A DNA stretch of 64,000 nt from an uncultured Acidobacteriia bacterium (GTDB taxonomy: Bacteria; Acidobacteriota; Terriglobia; Bryobacterales; Bryobacteraceae). Below are positions 44,861-53,470 of the stretch, piece by piece; position 1 is the first letter of the stretch; each line of letters begins with the position of its first letter. The notes beneath the pieces were generated by a model. That model was not told the origin of the DNA and searched no databases. It saw nothing but the letters and a program-made list of their open reading frames with translations. The DNA is taken from contig CAIXXM010000057.1 of NCBI GenBank assembly GCA_903923395.1, positions 1 to 64,000 on the forward strand, in the 5' to 3' direction. The position numbers and the translations under genes are program-made.

Positions 44861-46576
44861 TCAGGATTGCAGTGCTGGCCGCATCTTGTGCCATTCGGTT
44901 GCCTGCTCATAGGCATAGGCCACACGCATGCAAGCACCTTCTTCGAACAGTCTGCTGGTAAACAGAAGGCCCTGCGGCAGCCCTTCCACAAAACCGCACG
45001 GCACAACAGATTGCGGATGACCGGTTAGGTTTGTCGCAGTAAGGGTACCGCTCTGCGTGGGCGAAACCAGTGCATCCCACTGGCCCATGAACTGAGCCAT
45101 CTTCTGCATGAAGATGGTGCGGGCCCGCTGAGCGCGGATGTATTCCACGGCGGGAATGGTCCGGGCGGTGCGGAAGGAATTGGGCCAGTCGCCGGGCGTT
45201 TGTCCCTTGAGTTTGTCGATGCCGTGGTCGCGGGTCAAATCGTCAAAGGCAGCAGCCGCTTCGGCGGAGAGCACGAGACGGATCTGTTGGTACGGATAGT
45301 CAGGCAGTTGCACGGGTTCGAGCTTCGCACCCTGCTTCCGGAGCACGTCAAGCGCCGCATCGTAGAGCTTCTTTTGGGGCTCACGCGCATTGGCGAATTC
45401 CGATTCAAAGTACCCGATCTTCATGGAGGCGAGAGGCTGCGCGGGGTCCCAGTTGAGCGGTGTATCGAGGAGCGTAAGATCCTTGCCATCGGGTCCGGCG
45501 ATCGCTTTGAGCACTTCGGCGCAATCCGCGATGCTGCGGCAGATCGGACCAGGCTTGTCCATGGTCCAACTCAGTGCCATCGCCCCGTAGCGGCTCACGC
45601 GCCCGAAGCTGGGGCGCACGCCGGCCACACCGCATGCCGTCGAAGGGCTGATGATGGAGCCGAGAGTCTCCGTGCCGATGGAGAAGCCAACCAAGCCCGC
45701 GGCGGTGGCGGAACCGGAACCGGCAGAGGAACCGCTGGAGGTGCGCTCATAATTCCAGGGCGTCTTCGTCATGCCATTAAACCAGAGTCCACCTTGCGCA
45801 AGAGCACCCATGGAGAGTTTTGCGACCAGCACGGCACCGGCATCACGGAGTTTTTCCACAACCGTAGCGTCATACGTGGCGACGCGGTCCATGTAAGGTT
45901 CGGCGCCCCATGTGGTCTTGATGCCCTTGGTGTCAAAGAGATCTTTCGCGCCATAGGGCACGCCGTGCAGCGGACCTTTGTACTTCCCTGCCCGGATTTC
46001 AGCCGACGCTTTCGAGGCCTGCTCCAGCGCCAGATCTTCCGTCAACGTGATGACGTTGAGCAGCTTGGGGGAATAGGTCTTCAAGCGTTCGAGATAAAGC
46101 TTGGTAAGTTCCGTGGAGGTGATCTTCTTTGCTTTGAGGAGCGCACCTAGCTGAAGAGCCGTGGAGAACGGCAATTCCTCAGGCTTTAGCGAGATATCCT
46201 TCACGGCAGGAGCCACCTGCTTGAATTTCGAAGGGCCTTTCGGAGCGGGGTGGCCCGGCACGATGGGGGAAAAGAGGTCCGCCGGAGGGGTGTCGAGGGG
46301 GATGTCTATCTTGCGGAGGCCTTCGTAATTGACAAGCTGGCGGTTGACGCCCGGCAGTGCCATTTCGAGCTCAGCGTCTTTGAATTCCAGGCCGAGCACG
46401 GCAAGTGCGGCCTTCAGTTGTTCTTTGGAAATCCGCTGCGGCACCTGCTCCCTGCCCTGCCCGCGCTGCTGTGGTCTGGGAGTGGCTGGAGGATTCTGCG
46501 CCTGTGCGGCGGGAAGTGCCGAAAGCACGGGGATGAGTTTGGCGAGAGTACGCCGGGAGAGTTGATTCTGGCCCAT
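44861..46576 (-). CDS. Exported amidase-signature enzyme
   Basis: 571 residues. The amidase-signature triad is visible: Lys in GVPYGAKDLFDTKG, cis-Ser and nucleophile Ser in RTSSGSSAGSGSATAAGLVG, with FSIGTETLGSI after it. The first 30 residues (NQLSRRTLAKLIPVLSALPAAQA) look like a twin-arginine signal. A Gln/Pro/Arg-rich linker (about 28-50) follows. It is longer than GatA and probably hydrolyses small amides in the periplasm. The start codon lies in the loop of a 15-bp hairpin, with no clear ribosome-binding site. Confidence 0.85.
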   Translation of the reverse strand: MGQNQLSRRTLAKLIPVLSALPAAQAQNPPATPRPQQRGQGREQVPQRISKEQLKAALAVLGLEFKDAELEMALPGVNRQLVNYEGLRKIDIPLDTPPADLFSPIVPGHPAPKGPSKFKQVAPAVKDISLKPEELPFSTALQLGALLKAKKITSTELTKLYLERLKTYSPKLLNVITLTEDLALEQASKASAEIRAGKYKGPLHGVPYGAKDLFDTKGIKTTWGAEPYMDRVATYDATVVEKLRDAGAVLVAKLSMGALAQGGLWFNGMTKTPWNYERTSSGSSAGSGSATAAGLVGFSIGTETLGSIISPSTACGVAGVRPSFGRVSRYGAMALSWTMDKPGPICRSIADCAEVLKAIAGPDGKDLTLLDTPLNWDPAQPLASMKIGYFESEFANAREPQKKLYDAALDVLRKQGAKLEPVQLPDYPYQQIRLVLSAEAAAAFDDLTRDHGIDKLKGQTPGDWPNSFRTARTIPAVEYIRAQRARTIFMQKMAQFMGQWDALVSPTQSGTLTATNLTGHPQSVVPCGFVEGLPQGLLFTSRLFEEGACMRVAYAYEQATEWHKMRPALQS

Positions 46577-46610
46577 GATTGTTGCAAGGGTAGCAAATCA
46601 ACTCTCCCGG
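46553..46610. repeat. 15-bp perfect inverted repeat enclosing the amidase start codon
   Basis: CCGGGAGAGTTGATT (46553-46567) and AATCAACTCTCCCGG (46596-46610), 28-base loop. The amidase ATG (46574-46576) is in the loop, and one arm encodes the start of its twin-arginine signal. Between the amidase and alginate-lyase-like genes. Confidence 0.8.
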
Positions 46611-46635
46611 GGTCCTGGAGACGAACACCCGGCGG

Positions 46636-47811
46636 TCAGACCCAGAGAACCGGCTGGCGGATGAAGAAATTGCGGATGACCTCATCGACGGTGGAATCGG
46701 CAGGCAGTTTCTTCCAAAGCGCGATCCAGTCTTCATGCCCCAGTGCGAGGCCACCAAACAGCAGTGCGGATTGCCGCATCGGCCACTGCTCGTAATACAT
46801 GACGTCAGGCTTCTTGGGCCAAGAGTTCTTATCGGCGATGAAGGGTGCCATAAAGGCGACGGCTTTCTCCATGCCGCGGCCGTCCGGCAAAGTGAAATGC
46901 CACAGCGAGTGCAACTGGGCCAAAGTGGACATGGCTTCCAGATTGAAGAGCGAATAACCGTAAGGCTTGGTGCGCGCCATTTCCAGAGGGAAACTGCCAT
47001 CGGCTGCTTGCTGGCCGGGAATATGGATCTTCGTGAAGCGGTCTTTTGTGAATTCCAGAGTGGTCTGGTCACCGGTGAGTTTGGCGAACGCTGCCACCTG
47101 CATCGTCCAGCAAGTTGCGTGATTGTTCTTGGTATCGCGCTCCTGCTTGCCGTTATCGCTGTTCATCATCCAGGCGGTGTAGTCAGAAAACCATTTCCGG
47201 ACAGCCGCGGCATCGGCCTTGCTCAACGCGCCACTCGATTCGAGAAATGGGACAGCCTGGGCGACTTCCACCAGATGGATGGTGTCTATGATTCCCGTGC
47301 CGCGGCCTGTGTAACGGCCTGAGATCGCCTGCGCAAATTGCAGGTTCGGATTCATGCGCGTTTCGGCATCCACAAACCAGGCGCGCAGGAATTCCACGGC
47401 TTTGTTGCCATAGTTCTTTTTCCCGGAAATCTTAGCCGCAGCGGTCAACGCGGGCATCTGCACGCTGAACTTCATGAGAGCTTTGCGGTGCTCCACGAAG
47501 TTATCCGGGTTGGTCATGCCGTCGCGCTGGACGTAGGGAGCCTTGGGATCTTTCGGATCCGGCCACCAGTAATCCCCTTCGCTGAAGAAATCATGTTTGC
47601 CGCCCGCGCTGCGTGGAGAACTGGAGGCCGTGACTGTTTCCGGCCGGCCGCCCTTTACGTAGAGATCCGCGGCGCCAAGGACACGCTTCTTTTCCAGTGC
47701 TGCCAGTTCTTGTGCCGTAAGTTTCTGCGCGGGGCTTCCTGCGGCGGACGATGCCGCGCCAACAAGGGCGGCAGTGAGAAAGGTTCTTCGGTCCAAGCGT
47801 GAGATTTCCAT
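46636..47811 (-). CDS. Tat-exported alginate lyase family protein (PF05426-like)
   Basis: 391 residues. The twin-arginine signal is LDRRTFLTAALVGAASSAAG. The alpha/alpha-barrel pattern of the alginate lyase family is seen in YWWPDPKDPKAPYVQRDGMT, FSVQMPALTAAAKISGKKNYG and KNNHATCWTMQVAAFAKLTG (His/Trp of the active region), then ARTKPYGYSLFNLEAM. It likely cleaves uronate-containing polysaccharide by elimination, fitting a polymer-degrading soil lifestyle. Substrate specificity cannot be read directly. Confidence 0.85.
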   Translation of the reverse strand: MEISRLDRRTFLTAALVGAASSAAGSPAQKLTAQELAALEKKRVLGAADLYVKGGRPETVTASSSPRSAGGKHDFFSEGDYWWPDPKDPKAPYVQRDGMTNPDNFVEHRKALMKFSVQMPALTAAAKISGKKNYGNKAVEFLRAWFVDAETRMNPNLQFAQAISGRYTGRGTGIIDTIHLVEVAQAVPFLESSGALSKADAAAVRKWFSDYTAWMMNSDNGKQERDTKNNHATCWTMQVAAFAKLTGDQTTLEFTKDRFTKIHIPGQQAADGSFPLEMARTKPYGYSLFNLEAMSTLAQLHSLWHFTLPDGRGMEKAVAFMAPFIADKNSWPKKPDVMYYEQWPMRQSALLFGGLALGHEDWIALWKKLPADSTVDEVIRNFFIRQPVLWV

Positions 47812-47932
47812 GGCTCTTCAGATTCTAAGCCACCCTTCCGTGCCAAGGAATGACCCCGAATACGTCTTTTTCAGCATTAATCCGAAGGGATCGCCGTAAA
47901 TACCCGGTAAATTTCGTAGATAATCATAGTTT

Positions 47933-49096
47933 GTGATTGAGCCTGCAGGGTCCGCGCCACCGCGCTGGACCTTGATCCGAGGCGCCCGGCAAGTGATTAC
48001 ACTGCAAGGGCCTCCCGGTCCGCGATCTGGCCGGAGCATGAGCGAAATTGGAGTGATCCGCGGCGGCGCGCTGTTGCTGCACGGAGAACGCATTGAGGCG
48101 GTCGGTCCGGCGTCACGGATTGAAAACCTTGCAGGCGCGCGCCACGCCGATGAAGTCGATGCAGCAGGCGGTATCGTAATGCCGGGTTTTGTGGATACGG
48201 AGGCCTCGATTTCGCCCGCAGCCTGTTGCGGCGGGGCACACAGACTCAGAGTTTCTTCCCACCGCAAACTGTCCGGCGAAGGCTTGACCCTGCTGCGGCA
48301 ATATGCGAGCTATGGCACCACCTTCACGGGACTGGCTGCGCGCTCCGCCGGTGATGCCAGAATGTCCGCGAAACTCTTGAAGGTCCAGGGTTCGCTGGAA
48401 CACACGGCGACGAGAATCCGGGATATTGCAATTCTGCCGGAGGATTGGGCGGGCGTTGGCGAGTCATGGTTCCGGAATCTCAAGGCACGGTTTCATGCCG
48501 GGATGATTGAGGTCACGCTGGAACCGCACCATGGTGCCGCGGAGTTGCGGACACTAAGTCATATCTCCTCCATGGCAGCTGACGAAGGGATTTCGATCCG
48601 GTTTCTGGTCCACGGACGGTTGCGGCCGGAGACCCTGCGACACGCAGTTTCCTCGATGCCGGTTGCCATCTCAGACCACGGGGCGGAGGAGTTGTTGAAG
48701 GCCTCTGAATTCACGCAGCCCAGTTCGGTCCTGAGCTTCACGGCCTCATCGCATGTTGCCGCCCGGCCGGAGATCATACGCCTGCTGCTCAACAGAAGCT
48801 GCGCGCTTTCTTTCTCCTGCGGCCAAACAAACATGCAGGATGCGCTGTTCTCCGCAAGAACTCACTTCGGACTATCAGCAGAAGAGGCCATAACCGCAGC
48901 CACTTACAACGGGGCTTGCGGCCTGGACGCGGCGGGAACCACCGGCTCACTCGAACCGGGTAAGTTCGCGGACCTGATCATACTGGCGGTGCCCGATTAC
49001 CGCGACACCGGTCTGCGAATTGGTGCTTCCGACGTCACACTCTCCATGCGCGGCGGCATGACCGTCTTTGAACGGGTGCCATTAAATCCCGATTAA
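47933..49096 (+). CDS. Imidazolonepropionase-like amidohydrolase relative lacking metal ligands
   Basis: 387 residues from a GTG at 47933. The N-terminal beta-sandwich (LIRGARQVITLQGPPGPRSG, LLLHGERIEAVGPASRIENL, GGIVMPGFVDTE) and C-terminus (LEPGKFADLIIL) match HutI-type amidohydrolases. The metal-binding HxH that should follow GFVD is replaced by TEASIS. The later metal Asp region, normally ATDxNPG, reads SFSCGQTNMQD. It probably has no hydrolase activity. It could be a decaying gene or a repurposed binding protein; the frame is intact, which argues for selection. Confidence 0.75.
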   Translation: MIEPAGSAPPRWTLIRGARQVITLQGPPGPRSGRSMSEIGVIRGGALLLHGERIEAVGPASRIENLAGARHADEVDAAGGIVMPGFVDTEASISPAACCGGAHRLRVSSHRKLSGEGLTLLRQYASYGTTFTGLAARSAGDARMSAKLLKVQGSLEHTATRIRDIAILPEDWAGVGESWFRNLKARFHAGMIEVTLEPHHGAAELRTLSHISSMAADEGISIRFLVHGRLRPETLRHAVSSMPVAISDHGAEELLKASEFTQPSSVLSFTASSHVAARPEIIRLLLNRSCALSFSCGQTNMQDALFSARTHFGLSAEEAITAATYNGACGLDAAGTTGSLEPGKFADLIILAVPDYRDTGLRIGASDVTLSMRGGMTVFERVPLNPD

Positions 49097-49143
49097 CAGC
49101 GGCAACGAACCGGGTCTTCTTCCGTCACAATCGAGCAGAGGTG

Positions 49144-49542
49144 ATGAACGATATGTCCCGACTTCTTACCGCAGTTCTGATGATTGGCAGCCTTGCCGGC
49201 AGCAGCGCGTTCGCCCAATACGGCCCGTCCACTTATGACCGTGCGCCACGGCGTGACCGCGCTCTGTTTGACCGCACCCGCATGGATTTGGACCGCGCTG
49301 CGTCCTATCCATACTCCTCACGTGCGGACCGCAAGCGGTTCGATGAAGCACGGCGCGAATTGTTTGATTTCTCCAGCCGCTTTGACCAGGGGCGATATGA
49401 GCGGAAGGAATTGGATCAAGCCATCAACCGGTTGCAGAAAGTGGTGGATATGAATTCGCTCGACGGGCGCGACCGCGCGGCGCTGGCCGAAGACGTGAGA
49501 ATGATGCGCGATTTCCGGAATTACCATTCGCAGCGGTATTAA
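49144..49542 (+). CDS. Small exported Arg/Asp-rich protein
   Basis: About 132 residues. Signal peptide LLTAVLMIGSLAGSSAFAQ, then a charged, helical region (FDRTRMDLDRAASY, DRKRFDEARRELFDFSSRFDQGRYERKELDQAINRLQKVV). Starts at 49141 (GTG), 49144 and 49153 (ATG) are all possible. I recognise no family. It ends seven bases before the convergent NHL gene. Confidence 0.65.
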   Translation: MNDMSRLLTAVLMIGSLAGSSAFAQYGPSTYDRAPRRDRALFDRTRMDLDRAASYPYSSRADRKRFDEARRELFDFSSRFDQGRYERKELDQAINRLQKVVDMNSLDGRDRAALAEDVRMMRDFRNYHSQRY

Positions 49543-49549
49543 AGCGACG

Positions 49550-50581
49550 CTACTTCACCATGCGGATCCGGTGTGCTTCACTGTCTCCGATGTAGAGCAC
49601 ACCGTCTTTCGACACAAAGACGCCATGGGGCCGGTTCATCGCGCAGCCTCTGGGGTCAGCACCGCCGACGGAATCATCGCCGCCGTCGCCTGGTCCGTCG
49701 CCGCGTTTCCCGCTGCCTGCGACCGTGCTGATAATGCCTGTAGTGCCATCCACGCGGCGAATGACGTGATTCTCAGTGTCCGCGAGATAGTACGAACCAT
49801 CGGGACCGAAAGAAATTCCCTTGGGACCGTTGAGCGTGGCATTCAGAGCAGGACCGCCATCACCCGCAAGGCCCTTCTGCCCGGTGCCAGCCACTCGGGT
49901 CATGGCTCCTGATTTCGGATCGACACGCATCACCACATTGCCTTCGCGCAGCACCAGATAGAGATCCCCCTTGGCATCGAAAGCCAGCGCGCGGGGACCC
50001 TTCAGAGATTGCCCATCGCCCCCCAGCCAGGTCTCGATCTTTCCGGTTTGCAAATCGACACGGCGAACGCGGTTGTTGCCGATGTCGCAGATAAGCAGAC
50101 GGCCTTCGCGGTCGAACGCAATCGAATGCGGCTGCTTGAATTGCGCCTTCAGCGCCGGGCCGCCATCACCGGAAAAGCCTGCGGTGCCATTGCCGGCGAC
50201 GGTGGTAATGATGCCGGTCTTTGCGTCCACGCGCCGCACGACGTGGCTCGGCATATCCACAACGAAGAGATTGCCGGCTTTATCGAATTGCACTTCATAC
50301 GGCTGATCCATCATGGCTTTCGCTGCCGGACCGCCATCGCCGGCATTCCCCTTGGTGCCGTTGCCCGCAAAAGTGGTCACGGCACGGGTCTTCAAATCGA
50401 TCCGGCGCACCACGTGGTTGTCGATGTCGCAGAAGTAGATTGCCCCGTCCGGCCCCATCGTGAGGCCATAGGGATTATTGACATGAGATGTATCAAAACC
50501 CGGCGCACCCATGCCAATCAGGGTCGAAATCGATTGTGCCTGTAAACAACCGGCGAGCAGAAGATAGCTGAGGAACTTCAT
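49550..50581 (-). CDS. Exported NHL-repeat beta-propeller protein at the end of the hydrogenase operon
   Basis: 343 residues from the ATG at 50581 (signal peptide FLSYLLLAGCLQAQS). At least five NHL repeats are seen as MGPDGAIYFCDIDNHVVRRI, FDKAGNLFVVDMPSHVVRRV, FDREGRLLICDIGNNRVRRV, FGPDGSYYLADTENHVIRRV and VSKDGVLYIGDSEAHRIRMV. Each carries GNGTxGxxGDGGPA-type loops. It begins 10 bases after the hypF stop on the same strand, so co-transcription is likely. No known hydrogenase role for such propellers is established; it may sit beside the periplasmic enzyme. Confidence 0.82.
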   Translation of the reverse strand: MKFLSYLLLAGCLQAQSISTLIGMGAPGFDTSHVNNPYGLTMGPDGAIYFCDIDNHVVRRIDLKTRAVTTFAGNGTKGNAGDGGPAAKAMMDQPYEVQFDKAGNLFVVDMPSHVVRRVDAKTGIITTVAGNGTAGFSGDGGPALKAQFKQPHSIAFDREGRLLICDIGNNRVRRVDLQTGKIETWLGGDGQSLKGPRALAFDAKGDLYLVLREGNVVMRVDPKSGAMTRVAGTGQKGLAGDGGPALNATLNGPKGISFGPDGSYYLADTENHVIRRVDGTTGIISTVAGSGKRGDGPGDGGDDSVGGADPRGCAMNRPHGVFVSKDGVLYIGDSEAHRIRMVK

Positions 50582-50591
50582 CGGAGAAAGT

Positions 50592-52805
50592 TTATCGCGG
50601 CACAGACAAAAGTTCGCTCGCGATGAGCGCCTGCCCCAAAGCAAGCCCGCCATCGTTGGTGGGAACGCGCTGGTGATGATAGACCGTAAAACCGGCGCTG
50701 CGGAGCGACTCCACCGTCAGACCGAGCAGGCGGAGATTCTGAAAACAGCCGCCCGAGAGGCAGACGCGCTCCAACTGGGAATGAGAACGAATTCGCTGGC
50801 AGGCTTGCAGAATCACATCAGCCATCGTGTTGTGAAATCTGCCGGCAATGACGGCTGCCGGGGTTCCGCTATGCAAGTCCACGGTGATAGCGCTGATAAC
50901 TGTTCTGAGGTCCGCCTGAAAAGGATTTCCATCGTGGATAGTAAACGGATAACGTCCCTCTGTATCCGCAGCCAGCATCTCGAGTTCGATTGCGGCCTGC
51001 CCTTCATAGGTTGTCTGCTGCCGAACATTGAGCACGGAAGCCACCGCGTCAAAGAGTCTGCCACACGAGGAGGTATCTACGCACTGCAAACCTTTGTCGA
51101 GCATCTGCCCGACGATGCGAAGATCCTTCGGTGCTGCCAGGGCGGGCGCGAAATCCACACCGGCATCGCGGCAATAAGCGAGAGCGCTGCGCCAGGGTTG
51201 TCGGACTGCGGCGTCACCACCGGCCAGCGGCACATAGCGGAGATGTCCATAGCGTTCGTAACCGGCGAAGTCAGAGACCAGGAATTCACCGCCCCAGATC
51301 CTGCCGTCCGTTCCATAGCCTGTGCCGTCCATCGCGACGCCGATGACTTTGCCTTCCAAGCCATTGTCGGCCATGCAGGCAGCAATGTGGGCATGATGGT
51401 GCTGGATGCCAATCGCGGGCAGGCCAGATTCCCGCAAGGCGAACTGCGTACTGAGATAGCGCGGGTGTAAGTCGTGCGCAACTGCCACCGGACTTACCCG
51501 GAAAAACCGCTGTAAATGGCTTAACGTTTCCCGGAAGAACTCCATGGTTTCCAGATTCTCCAAATCACCGATGTGCTGGCTGAGAATAGCGTAACGGCCC
51601 TTGGTCAAACAAAACGTATTCTTCAACTCGCCGCCACAAGCCAATATTTCTCTGGCGGGATGGTGTAATTCGATAGGTTCGGGTGCATAGCCACGGCTGC
51701 GGCGGACAGGATATGGCTTGCCTGCAAAGATCTGCATCACGGAATCATCCACACGCGTGCGGATCTCGCGATTGTGGAAGATGAAGTGGTCCGCGACATC
51801 ATGGAGCCTCAGTTCCGCTTCGGCGTTCCGGCTCACGATCGGCTCCTCGCTGAGATTGCCGCTGGTCATCACCAGAGCAGGCAGGGTTTCATCGAAGAGC
51901 AGATGATGCAACGGCGTGTAGGGCAACATCACGCCCAGTCGCGACTGGTTCGGTGCCACTGCGGGTGCGATCCGCGCTTCCGCCTTCTTGCGCAGCAAGA
52001 CGATCGGTTTCCGTGAGCCTTCAAGCAGTGCCTGTTCCGCTTCTACGATCTCACATAACTCCCGTGCCACCGCCAGATCGCGAACCATGACGGCAAATGC
52101 TTTCCCGCTCCGGCGCTTACGTTCGCGGAGTGTCTCCACGGCCCGGATGTTCGTGGCATCGCAAACCAGGTGAAAGCCACCCAACCCGCGGATGGCCAGG
52201 ATCAAGCCAGACTGCAGCAACAGCCGTATCTCAACCGGATCTTCCGAAAGCGAGGGTCCACAATCTGGACAGGCATTCGGTTCCGCATGAAAGCGCCTGT
52301 GTCCGGGGTCTTCATATTCGGCCTGGCAAGCGGGGCACATCTTGAACTCCGCCATGGTCGTCTTCGCCCGGTCATAAGGAACATCCCGAATAATGCTGTA
52401 GCGCGGACCGCAGTTCGTGCAATTTGTAAATGGATAGAGGTAGCGGCGGTTGGAGGGATCGAGAAACTCCGCCGTGCACTCTGGACAAGTTGCGATATCC
52501 GGCGGGACCAGAGAGAACTGTCCTTCGCCACCGACGCTTTCGCGAATATGAAAGGCATGTTCGCGCGTGGCAGGCAGTTCTGCGACCGATATCCGGTCAA
52601 TGCGCGCCAACGGTGGTAATTGGGATTGTAAGGCGTAAAGAAACGCCTCCACTGCTTCTCCCTCTGCCTCAATGACAACGCCGTCCGGGGAGTTCAAGAC
52701 CCAGCCGAAGATACCGAATTGCGCCGCGAGCCGGTAGACATAGGGACGGAAGCCAACACCCTGCACCACACCCTGGATTTCGATCCGCCTCCGGAGAGCG
52801 ATCAA
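50592..52805 (-). CDS. hypF: Carbamoyltransferase HypF
   Basis: 737 residues. Domains in order: acylphosphatase (QGVVQGVGFRPYVYRLA), double zinc finger (CPEC, CTNC, CPAC, CPDC), YrdC-like and the Kae1-like carbamoyltransferase with LHPRYLSTQFA and IQHHHAHIAACMADN, DGTGYGTDGRIWGGEF. HypF makes a thiocyanate on HypE for the CN ligands of the [NiFe] site. The start is a TTG that overlaps the stop of the upstream HypC-like/cNMP gene (TTGA). Confidence 0.96.
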   Translation of the reverse strand: MIALRRRIEIQGVVQGVGFRPYVYRLAAQFGIFGWVLNSPDGVVIEAEGEAVEAFLYALQSQLPPLARIDRISVAELPATREHAFHIRESVGGEGQFSLVPPDIATCPECTAEFLDPSNRRYLYPFTNCTNCGPRYSIIRDVPYDRAKTTMAEFKMCPACQAEYEDPGHRRFHAEPNACPDCGPSLSEDPVEIRLLLQSGLILAIRGLGGFHLVCDATNIRAVETLRERKRRSGKAFAVMVRDLAVARELCEIVEAEQALLEGSRKPIVLLRKKAEARIAPAVAPNQSRLGVMLPYTPLHHLLFDETLPALVMTSGNLSEEPIVSRNAEAELRLHDVADHFIFHNREIRTRVDDSVMQIFAGKPYPVRRSRGYAPEPIELHHPAREILACGGELKNTFCLTKGRYAILSQHIGDLENLETMEFFRETLSHLQRFFRVSPVAVAHDLHPRYLSTQFALRESGLPAIGIQHHHAHIAACMADNGLEGKVIGVAMDGTGYGTDGRIWGGEFLVSDFAGYERYGHLRYVPLAGGDAAVRQPWRSALAYCRDAGVDFAPALAAPKDLRIVGQMLDKGLQCVDTSSCGRLFDAVASVLNVRQQTTYEGQAAIELEMLAADTEGRYPFTIHDGNPFQADLRTVISAITVDLHSGTPAAVIAGRFHNTMADVILQACQRIRSHSQLERVCLSGGCFQNLRLLGLTVESLRSAGFTVYHHQRVPTNDGGLALGQALIASELLSVPR

Positions 52806-53470
52806 TGCAGACCAGCCAGCCTCAGGCGAACGGCATCCAGACGCCCGGTTACTAACTCCAGCAACCGCTTGGTCAAAGCGTAACCCAGTTCGTTATCCTG
52901 CTCACACAGTGCCCGCAACGGTGCGCCCGGAAAGGCCAGAGTCGCTACTCCACTGAGCGCCCGTGCCTGGAAGTGGGTGGTGGCATCACTGGTTAATGCT
53001 GACCAGCCGAGAGCGTCGCCGGTCCTCAGGATCGTGATCTGAACCGGCTGCGCCACTGTATCTTCTTCGAGGAGAATATCGCCCGCTACAATCAGATGCA
53101 AATACTTCGACTTCTCGCCGGAATGGAAGATCACGGCCCCGCTGCCGAAAAACTTCTCTTCCACCAATGGCAATAACTTGCGCAACTGGCGGCTGTCGAG
53201 TTCACTTAGGATCCGGTAAGGTCCCTGCAAGTGAGGCGCAACCGGCTCTGCTGGAATCATCTGACTTACGAAGGACTCCTCCAGCGTTTCATCCGTGCTT
53301 ACCAAATCAGTCGCAAACCCAGCATGAAAGCGAACCTTGTTCCCAATCGCCGCCTCCGGCACGAGGTTCAGATAGACTGGCCTGCGCCGCCCATGAAATT
53401 CCACGATGCCAATACGGTCTGAGCCTTCGTCGTAAATCTCCACTACCTTGCCGGTTAGTGACACACTCAT
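52802..53470 (-). CDS. HypC-like domain fused to a cyclic-nucleotide-binding-type domain
   Basis: 222 residues from the ATG at 53470, which overlaps the protease stop by four bases. The first 55 residues align clearly with the true HypC of the same operon (GKVVEI, VEFHGRRR, VPEAAIGNKV, HAGFA), but the essential Cys2 is Ser and Pro6 is Thr. From about residue 85 a CRP-like sensor domain follows (LDSRQLRKLLPLVEEKFFG, SKYLHLIVAGDILLEED, ILRTGDALGWSALT), with no DNA-binding helix-turn-helix after it. It therefore cannot carry the Fe(CN)2CO unit through Cys2. It may act as a ligand-controlled scaffold or brake in maturation. Sequence-level call is firm; role is inference. Confidence 0.85.
   Translation of the reverse strand: MSVSLTGKVVEIYDEGSDRIGIVEFHGRRRPVYLNLVPEAAIGNKVRFHAGFATDLVSTDETLEESFVSQMIPAEPVAPHLQGPYRILSELDSRQLRKLLPLVEEKFFGSGAVIFHSGEKSKYLHLIVAGDILLEEDTVAQPVQITILRTGDALGWSALTSDATTHFQARALSGVATLAFPGAPLRALCEQDNELGYALTKRLLELVTGRLDAVRLRLAGLH

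Noticed and set aside
47818-48267. A 149-codon minus-strand frame ending in a peptide that faintly resembles RHS-type repeats
   Set aside because: It overlaps the intact amidohydrolase-like gene on the other strand, and the resemblance is limited to a few residues.
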